A stretch of 64,000 nt of DNA from BQJU01 sp965229635 (GTDB lineage: Bacteria > Bacteroidota > Bacteroidia > Chitinophagales > Saprospiraceae). The stretch spans positions 6,510,001 through 6,574,000 of the forward strand of contig OZ245894.1 of NCBI GenBank assembly GCA_965229635.1. Direction: 5' to 3'. This document shows positions 51,487 through 59,534 of the stretch, piece after piece; the stretch's first letter is position 1, and every line of letters begins with the position of its first letter. The position numbers were made by a program, and so were the translations under genes. Under the pieces are notes generated by a model. The model made no database searches and had not been told where the DNA came from. It was given only the letters and a program-made list of their open reading frames with translations.

Positions 51487-51960
51487 CTAACCGATTTTTT
51501 CTGCCAACATCGGGCGCAACATTTGCTTGCGTACCTTACCTTGCGGATCGAGATAAGTAAGCTCCACCGAAAAATTGGCTGAAAACTTCTCCGGCCCTTC
51601 TACTTCCAACAAAATGCTATACACCTTGTCTCTGTCGATTTGATGACCGGCGAAGGCATTTTTTACACTGATGTCTCTCCGTCCATGAATGGCCAGATCA
51701 CTCAGCACCGCTGCCTCGCCCTTATTTCGAATCTTGAGGAAGGCATCCCTCCCCAGTGGAGCAATTTGTAGGGCATCCAATTCAAGCACCGGTGCCGGTA
51801 GGGCTCTCTTCTTTCTGCGTATGCTTTTGCGAATGACCTGAACAAGAATCAAAAACAATACGCCACCACCAATCATCGCCCATTGCTCTGGTGTAAGCGC
51901 CAGTACCCAGGCTTTAATTTTAGGAATCCACTCTTCTATTGTTTGTTGTAATGTCTCCAT
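51487..51960 (-). CDS. Membrane-anchored protein of unknown function
   Basis: A 157-residue protein with a short N-terminal amphipathic stretch, one membrane helix (about 27-45, AMIGGGVLFLILVQVI) followed by a strongly basic stop-transfer (RKSIRRKKRA), and a cytoplasmic or periplasmic beta-rich domain. The pattern LQIAPLGRDAFLKIRNKGEAAVLSDLAIHGR suggests an immunoglobulin-like or PilZ-like fold but no family is recognised. It is about 100 nt upstream of bshB1 on the same strand and divergent from mscS. Confidence 0.7.
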   Translation of the reverse strand: METLQQTIEEWIPKIKAWVLALTPEQWAMIGGGVLFLILVQVIRKSIRRKKRALPAPVLELDALQIAPLGRDAFLKIRNKGEAAVLSDLAIHGRRDISVKNAFAGHQIDRDKVYSILLEVEGPEKFSANFSVELTYLDPQGKVRKQMLRPMLAEKIG

Positions 51961-52123
51961 AATTACTATTGCGGCACAATTTAAGGACTATAATTCAATA
52001 AGTTGGAGTCTATACCTCTTTAATAACTCTAAAAAAGACAAAAGTAACAAGGTGAATAATCAGTGGGCGCCCATCCTGATCAAATTTTTCCTTATTTTCG
52101 CCCCAATTCAAAAAGAAAATTTG

Positions 52124-52933
52124 ATGGAAACCTATATCGAAAAGATTACCGCCATGGTGATCGAATATGCTCCAAAGCTCGCGCTGGCCCTGGTTGTCCT
52201 GGTCATTGGATTAAAAATCATCAACCGTCTGGCCGATCTGATGGGGAAAGCGATGGGAAAAGCCGGGATCAGTGCCAATATCCTCCCTTTTTTACAATCT
52301 TTGATTGGTATTTCCTTAAAAGTCCTGCTGGTATTTAGCGTGGCAGGGATTGTAGGTATTGAAACGACCTCCTTTGTGGCAGTGCTGGCGGCAGCCGGCT
52401 TCGCGGTTGGCCTGGCCCTGCAGGGTAGTCTCGGAAATTTTGCTGCGGGTATTATCATCTTATTGTTTCGCCCTTACAAGGTAGGCGACTGGATAGAACT
52501 TCAGGATAAATTTGGAAAGGTGGAAGAAATCCAGATTTTTAATACCCTGATCGTTACGCCTGGTCAAAAAACCCTGATCATTCCCAACGGACAGGTCGTG
52601 GAAAGCATCGTGACCAATTATTCCCGTAAGGGCTTCATTCGCATTGAGCTGAATGTGACCATGCCTTATGAGGAAAGCTTTCCTAGAGTTAAACAAATTA
52701 TAATGGACGAGTTGGCCTCCATTACCAAGGTGTTAGATGATCCCGAACCGGAAATTGGTATAGAGACTTATGACAGCCACAATCTGAGCATTACCGTTCG
52801 CCCCTATGTCATTCCGGATGATTACTGGGAAGTCACCTTTTTGATCCACGAAAAAATCAAAGCAGCCTTCCATCGTCATCACATTAAAGTAGCCTACTCT
52901 GAAGGTGTGGAAATGGGCACCATTGGGGAATAA
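52124..52933 (+). CDS. mscS: Small-conductance mechanosensitive channel (MscS)
   Basis: The 269-residue channel has three N-terminal membrane helices; the pore-lining third helix reads AAAGFAVGLALQGSLGNFAAGIIILLFRPYKVGDWI, taken in parts, with the Gly/Ala packing of MscS TM3. The beta domain (LQDKFGKVEEIQIFNTLIVTPGQKTLIIPNGQVVESIVTNYS) and the alpha/beta cage follow. It releases solutes under hypo-osmotic stress. I chose the ATG at 52124; the longer frame would need a GTG start and adds residues not typical for the family. Transcribed with the following DinB gene on the same strand. Confidence 0.94.
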   Translation: METYIEKITAMVIEYAPKLALALVVLVIGLKIINRLADLMGKAMGKAGISANILPFLQSLIGISLKVLLVFSVAGIVGIETTSFVAVLAAAGFAVGLALQGSLGNFAAGIIILLFRPYKVGDWIELQDKFGKVEEIQIFNTLIVTPGQKTLIIPNGQVVESIVTNYSRKGFIRIELNVTMPYEESFPRVKQIIMDELASITKVLDDPEPEIGIETYDSHNLSITVRPYVIPDDYWEVTFLIHEKIKAAFHRHHIKVAYSEGVEMGTIGE

Positions 52934-52973
52934 TAGCTACGAGAGTTTTTGAATAATGATTAAAATAGTTGCT

Positions 52974-53483
52974 ATGAATAATCGTGCATACTTGATGGCC
53001 TTCTTGTGCTTACCAACGATTTTGGCTGGCCAGGATTATTTGAGTGAATTTCAGGAAAAGTGGACCAATGGGACGGCTTATACGTTGGAAGTTGCCGAAT
53101 TGATGCCTGATACGGCTTACCAATTTAAACCCACCGAAGATCAAATGACCTTTCAAGAGCAATTGTTGCACATTTGCGGCAATATGACGTGGTTGAGCAC
53201 GACCTACCTCAATGGTAAAGATCCTGGAATTGATCTAAAAAAGGAAGGATATTCAAAATCTGAAATGATTGGTATTCTCAAAACATGTCTGGAAAATGCC
53301 GGAGAAGCTGTGAAGAATTTGCCTGAAGCAACACTGAATGACCAGGTGGACTTTTTTGCCGGCCCCAAGAGCAAACGCCAAATATTAACCCTTATGAATG
53401 ATCACATGACCCATCACCGTGGTCAACTGCTGGTCTATCTGCGTTTGCGCGAAATTGCCCCTCCCAGGTACCGGGGGTGGTAA
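52974..53483 (+). CDS. Exported DinB-family protein
   Basis: A 169-residue protein with a signal peptide (MNNRAYLMAFLCLPTILAGQ) and a DinB four-helix domain. Metal ligands are His in EQLLHICGNM and the pair in MNDHMTHHRGQLLVYLRLREI. Exported DinB proteins are frequent in Bacteroidota; the activity is unknown. The ATG at 52974 gives the cleanest signal peptide; an ATG six codons upstream is possible. The gene is followed immediately by dispersed repeat copy C. Confidence 0.87.
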   Translation: MNNRAYLMAFLCLPTILAGQDYLSEFQEKWTNGTAYTLEVAELMPDTAYQFKPTEDQMTFQEQLLHICGNMTWLSTTYLNGKDPGIDLKKEGYSKSEMIGILKTCLENAGEAVKNLPEATLNDQVDFFAGPKSKRQILTLMNDHMTHHRGQLLVYLRLREIAPPRYRGW

Positions 53484-53487
53484 AAAA

Positions 53488-53546
53488 CCTTCTTTGATAA
53501 ATTTCCCCGATGTGAAATCGGGGAAATTTATCAAAGAACCATAAAA
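53488..53546. repeat. Dispersed palindromic repeat, copy C (perfect 22-bp hairpin)
   Basis: Starts 5 nt after the DinB stop. Arms 53490-53511 and 53517-53538 are perfectly complementary over 22 bp around a GTGAA loop. Outer end TTCTTTGATAAATTT and inner block CCCCGATGTGAAATCGGGG match copy A; the 3' side CAAAGAACCATAA also matches. It may terminate the DinB transcript. Confidence 0.7.
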
Positions 53547-54118
53547 AAAGAGAAATGGACCTCGCGACAAGACCATTTCTCATTATCCGGTACAGTCGGG
53601 ACTGTACCTTCTACCTGCAGAATATTTGGGTCGACCAAGAAATCTGTTAAAGATTCTTGTGTCCACCCCCCCATTTATCTTTAAGTGCCTGTTTGGAAGT
53701 GGTGCTTCAGGATAACTAACTCTAAATAGGCACTGTTTACCTTAATCAATTTTGTTGATACAAAGTAACGAAGTCTGTCGCTGTCAAACCAGCGTACTTT
53801 TGCGCATTTACCAAAACAGGTAAAAATACGGGGTAACATCACCTACTACATCAATATTGATATTTATTGCATCTCTTTTTGCTCTTTTTCGGCTCACTAT
53901 CAATGATTTTGGTCGAAAATTTCAAAAAAAATAGTCCGTCCTAATATTTCGCTAAACAAATACAATTACAAATTCCGTTTTGTAAATAAAATAATTGTCT
54001 CATTTTATTTGGAATCCTGATTTGGAAGCCGAAATCCGTGTGGCACCCACCATTCATCTGTACATTAAAATCATTTCTTTTTCTTTGAAAATCAATTGAC
54101 TACAATGTAATTTTGCTA
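53547..54118. other. Long intergenic region upstream of the glycogen cluster
   Basis: Contains a perfect hairpin GGTACAGT-CGGG-ACTGTACC (53589-53608) and a wider pairing AGTGCCT/AGGCACT (about 53684-53736), then AT-rich sequence with no gene. The promoter for the CBM48 gene is at the right end. Confidence 0.4.
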
Positions 54119-54126
54119 TATATTTG
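54119..54126 (+). promoter_or_regulatory. TAnnTTTG promoter box for the CBM48-HhH gene
   Basis: TATATTTG, perfect match, with TTGAC about 20 nt upstream. The leader to the ATG at 54179 would be about 48 nt. Confidence 0.55.
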
Positions 54127-54178
54127 CACTTAGTGTAAAAAAAACACGAACTTAATCATTAAAAAAACATTTTTTGGC

Positions 54179-54907
54179 ATGCTCAAGAAACAGTATCTCA
54201 AGGACAAGCCAGCCTGTAAAGTCACCTTTAGCCTTCCTAAAGAAGCGGTAAATGGTGCTCAAGAAGTGAAGGTACTCGGTGATTTCAACGAATGGAGTTG
54301 GGACAAGGGGGTTAGCATGAAAGCTAACAAGACTGCCTTTACTGCTGTTGTAGAACTAACAACTGGAAACGACTACGAATTCCGCTACCTTATTGACAAT
54401 GAAAAATGGGAAAATGACTGGCAAGCCGATGCTTACCTGGTTACTCCCTTCGGCACAGAAAACTCAGTAGTGACTTTGGAAGCCAAGCCTGTAGCTAAGA
54501 AAGCGGCTACTACCAAGAAAACGACTAAAACGGCTACTAAAGCAGCGACTACTACCACTACTAAGAAAGCAACCGTTAAGAAAGCAGCAACTAAAACGAC
54601 TGCTAAGAAAACCACTGCCAAAAAGACAACCGCTAAGAAAGCGGTAGCCAAGAAGGCCGATGATCTGAAAAAAATTGAAGGCATTGGACCAAAAATTGCT
54701 GAAATGTTGAGCGCCAAGGGCATCACCACTTTTGCAAAATTGGCTAAAGCCAAAGTTACTGACCTGCAGACCATTCTGGATGCAGCTGGTCCTCGTTACA
54801 AAATGCACAACCCAGGCACCTGGGCAGAGCAGGCCAAACTGGCGGCTAAAGGTGATTGGGACAAACTGACTAAACTACAGGACGAACTGAAAGGAGGAAA
54901 GCGTTAA
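54179..54907 (+). CDS. CBM48 carbohydrate-binding protein with H1-like linker and helix-hairpin-helix domain
   Basis: A 242-residue fusion of three parts. Residues about 1-100 are a CBM48/isoamylase N-terminal glycogen-binding domain (VKVLGDFNEWSWDKG, YEFRYLIDNEKWENDWQADAYL, PFGTENSVV). Residues about 105-158 are a Lys/Ala/Thr linker made of AKKTT-like repeats, resembling histone H1 tails. The C-terminal domain (about 160-242) has the helix-hairpin-helix pattern LKKIEGIGPKIAEMLSAKGI, a fold that usually binds DNA or RNA and is also found fused to ribosomal proteins in Bacteroidota. No signal peptide. The combination suggests a bridge between glycogen and nucleic acid; this is inference. Neighbours are another CBM48 protein and GlgB. 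Confidence 0.8.
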   Translation: MLKKQYLKDKPACKVTFSLPKEAVNGAQEVKVLGDFNEWSWDKGVSMKANKTAFTAVVELTTGNDYEFRYLIDNEKWENDWQADAYLVTPFGTENSVVTLEAKPVAKKAATTKKTTKTATKAATTTTTKKATVKKAATKTTAKKTTAKKTTAKKAVAKKADDLKKIEGIGPKIAEMLSAKGITTFAKLAKAKVTDLQTILDAAGPRYKMHNPGTWAEQAKLAAKGDWDKLTKLQDELKGGKR

Positions 54908-54933
54908 GCATTTCTTTTTCGAAAATAATATAG

Positions 54934-54963
54934 GGAGGATTGTCTGTACAGTTCTCCTTTTTT
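54934..54963 (+). terminator. Terminator after the CBM48-HhH gene
   Basis: Stem GGAGGATTGT (54934-54943) with ACAGTTCTCC (54948-54957), wobble pairs allowed, then six T. Confidence 0.65.
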
Positions 54964-54989
54964 CTGAACATATTCAAAGATTTTCAATC

Positions 54990-55289
54990 ATGATCAAGAA
55001 GCAATTTCTAAAATCCAAGCCTGTCTGCAAAGCAACCTTTACCTTGCCAGCTCCTGAAGCAAAAGAAGTAGCCATCCTTGGCGAATTCAACAATTGGAAC
55101 GTAGCTGAAGGGGTGCAAATGAAAAAAGCAAAAGGTACCTTTAAAGCAGTAGTTGAACTGGAAGCCGGTAAGGAATACCAATTTCGCTACCTGGTTGACG
55201 GTGAAACCTGGGTAAACGACGGGGAAGCCGATGCATACGCTCCTACCCCATTCGGAGTAGAAAACTCCGTTGTAAGCGCACTGAACTAA
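54990..55289 (+). CDS. Stand-alone CBM48 protein
   Basis: A 99-residue protein made of a single CBM48 domain: VAILGEFNNWNVAEG, YQFRYLVDGETWVNDGEADAYAPTPFGVENSVV (in parts). The N-terminal KKQFLKSKPVCKATFTLP is nearly the same as in the preceding gene, so the two are paralogues, and this one lacks the linker and HhH domain. It has no catalytic domain and should bind alpha-glucan, like AMPK-beta glycogen-binding domains. A strong terminator follows. Confidence 0.85.
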   Translation: MIKKQFLKSKPVCKATFTLPAPEAKEVAILGEFNNWNVAEGVQMKKAKGTFKAVVELEAGKEYQFRYLVDGETWVNDGEADAYAPTPFGVENSVVSALN

Positions 55290-55312
55290 TTGAATTTGAT
55301 AATACCTTCAGG

Positions 55313-55345
55313 CGGGGGTTGCCACGGCAACTCCCGTTTTTTTTT
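55313..55345 (+). terminator. Terminator after the stand-alone CBM48 gene
   Basis: An 11-bp stem CGGGGGTTGCC (55313-55323) / GGCAACTCCCG (55326-55336), one wobble pair, followed by nine T. Confidence 0.85.
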
Positions 55346-55424
55346 GTCATTTCCTTCCTTCCTTTTCTGATCTGGATTCTTTTCCTATTTTTACAAGAAG
55401 TGAAACTAACTAACTACCAATTTT

Positions 55425-57485
55425 ATGTCCAACGTGATCAACCACAGCCTGCTTACCGAATTTGACAGCAATTTATTCAAAGCCGGAAAACACTTCCGCA
55501 TTTACGAAAAATTAGGTAGCCATATCATTGAAGTAGATGGCCAATGGGGAACGTACTTTGCCGTATGGGCACCCAATGCCAATTCCGTTTCCGTAATCGG
55601 TAACTTTAACGGATGGGACCGGAACAGCCACCAGCTCTCCGGCCGCTGGGACCACTCCGGAATCTATGAAGGATTCATTCCCGGCATCGGAAAAGGCACG
55701 CTTTACAAATACCATATTCACGCCAAAGATGGACGCCACCTGGAAAAGGGTGACCCATTTGCCCTGTTCTGGGAAGTCCCGCCCAATACCGCCTCCATCG
55801 TTTGGGAAATGGACTACAAATGGCAGGACAAGAAGTGGATGAATGACCGCAAGAATAAATCCGGTCTCGACAATCCTTACTCAGTGTATGAAGTGCACCT
55901 GGGTACCTGGAAAAAAAAGCTGGGTGGAATGGAAAGCCTCAGCTATCGCGAGCTGGCAGACGAGTTGGTTAACTATGTCAAGGAGATGGGTTTCACCCAC
56001 ATTGAATTTCTCCCGGTCATGGAACACCCCTACTTTCCAAGCTGGGGCTACCAGATCACCGGATATTTTGCACCGACGAGCCGCTTCGGTACGCCCGAAG
56101 ATTTTATGTACATGATGGACAAATTCCATCAAGCCGATATCGGCGTCATTCTGGATTGGGTTCCTTCCCACTTCCCTAATGATGCTCACGGTCTGGCGGA
56201 TTTTGACGGTACGCACCTCTACGAGCACGCCGACCCACGTAAGGGTTTTCACCCGGATTGGAAGAGTGCCATTTTTAACTACGGCCGTAACGAGGTGCGC
56301 AGTTTCTTAATTTCTAATGCATTGTTCTGGCTCGACGTTTATCACGCAGATGGTTTACGCGTTGATGCCGTGGCTTCAATGCTATACCTGGATTATTCAC
56401 GTGAAGAAGGCCAATGGATTCCCAACCAATATGGTGGCAATGAAAACCTGGAAGCCATCAGCCTGCTGCGGGAGTTCAACGAAATGGTCTATAAGGAGTA
56501 TCCCGATGCGGTGACCATAGCTGAAGAAAGTACCGCCTGGAGCGGCGTTTCACGACCTACCTATACCGGCGGACTGGGGTTCTCACAAAAGTGGATGATG
56601 GGCTGGATGCACGATACGCTCAACTACTTCAAGCACGATCCGATTCACCGGCGCTATCACCACAATGAAATTACCTTTAGTCTGGTATACGCTTACAGCG
56701 AAAACTTTATGCTGCCCCTATCACACGATGAGGTGGTACACGGCAAAGGCTCACTGATGCAGCGTATGCCGGGTGATGAATGGCAGCGCTTTGCCAACCT
56801 GCGCCTGCTTTACGGCTATATGTTTACCCACCCTGGCACCCAGCTGCTCTTCATGGGTGGCGAATTTGGTCAAACGAGCGAGTGGAATATCGAATCAGGA
56901 CTGGACTGGCGACTTTTGGAATACAAATTCCACCAGGGTATCCAGCAGTGGATCAAAACTTTGAACGAATTCTACAAGACGCATCCGGCACTATTTGAAA
57001 AACAATTTGATCCGGATGGATTTGAGTGGATCGATCTGGGAGATCATGAAAACAGTTCACTTTCCTACGTGCGCAAAGGCAAAAACGAGGATGATGCAGT
57101 GGTGGTCGTTTGCAATTTTACGCCTATTGTACGCCAGAACTACCGCATTGGCCTGCCCAGTGCCGGCAACTGGGAAGAGATCCTCAGTAGCGACAGCAAA
57201 GACTTTGGTGGCACAGGACTGAACCACAATACCAAACTCAATACCGAAAAGGAAACCTGGCATGGCCGTCCACAAAGCCTGGTGATGACCTTGCCGCCAT
57301 TGGGTGTAGTTGTATTGGGAAAGTCAAAAAAAAAGGCCCCGGTAGCTAAAAAAGCAACCACTGCCAAGAAGGCGACTGCCACAAAAAAGACAGCAGCTCC
57401 CAAGAAGGCAACAACGACCGCAAAGAAGACGATTACGCCCAAAAAGGCAACCACCACCAGGAAAAAGACCACACCTAAAAAATAG
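55425..57485 (+). CDS. glgB: 1,4-alpha-glucan branching enzyme GlgB with H1-like C-terminal tail
   Basis: A 686-residue GH13 enzyme that introduces alpha-1,6 branches into glycogen. The N-terminal CBM48 domain (about 30-125) contains NSVSVIGNFNGWDRNSH. The catalytic barrel (about 160-560) has the nucleophile Asp314 in ADGLRVDAVASMLY, acid/base Glu367 in VTIAEESTAW and Asp435 in LPLSHDEVVHGKGSL. The usual C-terminal beta domain ends near residue 635. The last 50 residues (KSKKKAPVAKKATTAKK onward) form a Lys/Ala/Thr-rich histone H1-like tail that is not part of normal GlgB. A similar linker occurs in the CBM48-HhH protein three genes upstream. GC-rich hairpins follow the stop. Confidence 0.95.
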   Translation: MSNVINHSLLTEFDSNLFKAGKHFRIYEKLGSHIIEVDGQWGTYFAVWAPNANSVSVIGNFNGWDRNSHQLSGRWDHSGIYEGFIPGIGKGTLYKYHIHAKDGRHLEKGDPFALFWEVPPNTASIVWEMDYKWQDKKWMNDRKNKSGLDNPYSVYEVHLGTWKKKLGGMESLSYRELADELVNYVKEMGFTHIEFLPVMEHPYFPSWGYQITGYFAPTSRFGTPEDFMYMMDKFHQADIGVILDWVPSHFPNDAHGLADFDGTHLYEHADPRKGFHPDWKSAIFNYGRNEVRSFLISNALFWLDVYHADGLRVDAVASMLYLDYSREEGQWIPNQYGGNENLEAISLLREFNEMVYKEYPDAVTIAEESTAWSGVSRPTYTGGLGFSQKWMMGWMHDTLNYFKHDPIHRRYHHNEITFSLVYAYSENFMLPLSHDEVVHGKGSLMQRMPGDEWQRFANLRLLYGYMFTHPGTQLLFMGGEFGQTSEWNIESGLDWRLLEYKFHQGIQQWIKTLNEFYKTHPALFEKQFDPDGFEWIDLGDHENSSLSYVRKGKNEDDAVVVVCNFTPIVRQNYRIGLPSAGNWEEILSSDSKDFGGTGLNHNTKLNTEKETWHGRPQSLVMTLPPLGVVVLGKSKKKAPVAKKATTAKKATATKKTAAPKKATTTAKKTITPKKATTTRKKTTPKK

Positions 57486-57495
57486 CAGTATTGGA

Positions 57496-57531
57496 GCGCT
57501 TGTCTGAGTCCATCAAAGTCCAGACAAGCGC
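57496..57531 (+). terminator. Hairpin after glgB
   Basis: GCGCTTGTCTG (57496-57506) pairs with CAGACAAGCGC (57521-57531), 11 bp. It is followed by an A run, not T, and a second GC-rich hairpin at about 57543-57571, so it may rather terminate minus-strand transcription. Confidence 0.5.
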
Positions 57532-58090
57532 ACCAAAAAAAAAGAGGAGCCCGCTTTCGTGCGGCTCCCCTCAAAAATCAACTGCTTCAAATAATTTCTT
57601 TATAGGTGTTAGGTTTTGGGATTTAGGTTTTAGGGAGCAGAATTCCCAAAATTTAAGCAGAATTCTCAGAATGTTAGAATTTGCAGAATGTTTTAGCAAA
57701 TCTCGCTTGGGAGATGTTTGCAACATCGACCTTTCCTGACTACCGTAGCTTTTGGTGAAGGATTGTAGCGCTTCGCTTCACCGTAGCGGCCACGCCTAGT
57801 CAGCGAAGAGGAACCTCAACCATCTCAACTTCCTCCCCGCCTCAACTGCCTACCCTGCCTAAACCTTCTAAACTCATAAACTCATAAACCCAAAGAGTAC
57901 TTCCAGAATTCAAGCAATAGCACAATGCTAGAGCAAAGCCCACTAAACCGCCTCAACCATCTTCTATGTTGAAAAACAACACTTCCGACCACTTTTTTTA
58001 GTCTAGGCACAAATTTTTTTTATCACTCCCAGAGACTTTTCTTTGAGTGTAATCTAATCATTCATTTTTTCCTTTTTTCGAAAGCCCCCC
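57532..58090. repeat. Degenerate repeat region between glgB and the IS110 element
   Basis: No gene is seen. The region is made of degenerate short repeats: TTAGGTTTTGGGATTTAGG (about 57609-57627), CAGAATTC and AGAATG units (57640-57690), and CTCATAAACTCATAAACCC (57874-57892). The stretch at 57885-57950 resembles the sequence on the other side of the IS110 element (59450-59520), so the element appears to sit within or beside such a repeat field. Confidence 0.5.
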
Positions 58091-58112
58091 CTTTTCATAA
58101 AGGGGCTTTTGA
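58083..58112. terminator. Hairpin near the right end of the IS110 element
   Basis: AAGCCCC and GGGGCTT face each other across a C/T-rich loop (58083-58112), with a T run on the minus strand side. It could terminate minus-strand transcripts from the transposase and the candidate RNA. Confidence 0.45.
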
Positions 58113-58129
58113 AAAAAAGACCAAGCGTA

Positions 58130-58312
58130 ATACTCGCAATTCCTTACTCCCTTGCCTAAAGTCTTCTATCAGCGGTCAAGTGCCGCAAAGTTTTATTATA
58201 GCTAAAGGTGGGGGACGCAATCTAAACAAAACGGTCTTAGAGCCGTAGACGGTTGATAGCGTTGAATCCCCCATTTTTTAAGTCTTGGGTAATAAGGCTT
58301 TTTGCCTGATTA
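58130..58312 (-). ncRNA. Candidate bridge RNA of the IS110-family element
   Basis: The non-coding flank just downstream of the transposase can form a closed structure on the minus strand. TCCCCC (58267-58272) pairs with GGGGGA (58210-58215), GCG (58259-58261) with CGC (58216-58218), and inside them ACGG (58231-58234) with CCGT (58243-58246), leaving large loops. IS110-family elements use a structured RNA from a non-coding end to choose donor and target sites; in the IS1111 group it lies on this side. Loops and guide sequences cannot be assigned without relatives. Confidence 0.4.
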
Positions 58313-59368
58313 CTATTTTATACCCATCTGGTATGGCTGACCACTGAGCAACACTCTGCGAATCCGATTGAGCAACTTCTTTTCAATTCTTATAATAGCC
58401 TTATTGCCGTGCATACGCTTGACTAATTCTTCATAGCAAGCCAATAAGCCTGGATCTTGCCCCTTAGCTACCCAGGCACTCTGTACCAACATCCGTCTGA
58501 CCAATTTATTGCCGCGCTTCGTTTGTCTTCCTACTCTAACCGTATCTCCTGAGCCGGACACATTTGGGATCAAACCCACATAGGCACACAAGTGATCTAA
58601 GTTCTCATAGCGCAGCATATCCCCCAGCTCTGTTAACAGAATCATACTCACCAGTAAACCCACTCCCGGTACACTCTTGAGTAATTTAACCTGATCTTGA
58701 TATTCCGGCTGACGGCTCAATGCCACAATCTGACGATCCACCTGCCGTAATTTCTTTTGGTAATATTCTAACTCTTCAAGCAAATGATCCAAACTTTGTC
58801 TTGCACTTGTGTTAGATATCTCCAAGTTCTTTAACCAGCCTTGATAGGCCTTGGTCCACGAGGCTGAGCCTCCTCCATATCTATAGTCATAAAGAACCAA
58901 AAATGACTTGATCTGGTTCTTTATCCGAGTCTGCTTACCTACTAATTTATTACACCGATAGCGGATTAACTCCCGATCTTGTTGTACCTTTAGTGAGGGA
59001 ACATAGATGCCCTCCAACTCCTTATTCCTTAGGCTACGACCTAATTTGCAGGCATCTACTGCGTCTCGTTTTTGCAATCGTTCTTTATGTTTGGTCGGTA
59101 CATCACTGGGATGAACTACTATATTGTTAAAGCCACACGACGACAGATCCCGATGGGTCTTAAAGCCTGTTAAGCCTGCTTCGTATACCGTATAGTATTC
59201 TCCTCCAGGAAAGTGCCGGTCCATGTAGCTGCGTAGCACATTGGCTTCCGGAGGTTGTTGGAATACTTTGTGGAAACTTGATTCCGTATAAATCCCAACA
59301 TTCCATTGTTTTAAATGTACGTCGATGCCGATGTACAACTTTTGTCCTGAATAATTTGCTTTTTTCAT
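58313..59368 (-). CDS. IS110-family transposase
   Basis: The 351-residue recombinase has the two IS110 parts. The N-terminal RuvC-like DEDD domain (about 8-165) starts with LYIGIDVHLKQWNVGI (Asp16) and has YEAGLTGFK and KRDAVDACKLGRSL. The C-terminal Transposase_20 domain (about 225-325) has LKSVPGVGLLVSMILLTEL, LCAYVGLIPNVSGSGDTVR with the conserved serine, and KRGNKLVRRMLVQSAWVA. The frame is intact and full length. It moves the element without target duplication, guided by a bridge RNA. The start is preceded by a perfect 10-bp inverted repeat (59370-59379 / 59411-59420). Confidence 0.95.
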   Translation of the reverse strand: MKKANYSGQKLYIGIDVHLKQWNVGIYTESSFHKVFQQPPEANVLRSYMDRHFPGGEYYTVYEAGLTGFKTHRDLSSCGFNNIVVHPSDVPTKHKERLQKRDAVDACKLGRSLRNKELEGIYVPSLKVQQDRELIRYRCNKLVGKQTRIKNQIKSFLVLYDYRYGGGSASWTKAYQGWLKNLEISNTSARQSLDHLLEELEYYQKKLRQVDRQIVALSRQPEYQDQVKLLKSVPGVGLLVSMILLTELGDMLRYENLDHLCAYVGLIPNVSGSGDTVRVGRQTKRGNKLVRRMLVQSAWVAKGQDPGLLACYEELVKRMHGNKAIIRIEKKLLNRIRRVLLSGQPYQMGIK

Positions 59369-59369
59369 A

Positions 59370-59420
59370 GAGCTTTGGGTTTTGAGTTATTGAATATTCT
59401 CAAATTACGGCCCAAAGCTC
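59370..59420. repeat. Inverted repeat upstream of the IS110 transposase
   Basis: GAGCTTTGGG (59370-59379) and CCCAAAGCTC (59411-59420) are perfect complements, with a nested TTGAG/CTCAA pair inside. They lie at the left (5') end of the element next to the transposase start and may be its subterminal inverted repeat or a translation-control hairpin. Confidence 0.5.
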
Positions 59421-59534
59421 GTTTTTCAAACATACTAACTAAACTATAAACCTCATAAACCCAGAAACTATTCCCAGAATTCCAGAATCTGCACGATGCC
59501 CTTTCTCTAAACTCCTACCCACTAAACTCTAAAC
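59421..59534. repeat. Degenerate repeat flank of the IS110 element
   Basis: Short units CTATAAACCTCATAAACCC, AGAATTCCAGAATC and CCCACTAAACTCTAAACC recall those at 57.6-57.95 kb and 18.34-18.52 kb. Confidence 0.45.

Noticed and set aside
58289..58313. Hairpin GTAATAAGGC/GCCTGATTAC over the transposase stop codon, similar to one at 30541-30565
   Set aside because: The shared GCCTGATTAC is only 10 nt and the contexts differ; treated as coincidence.
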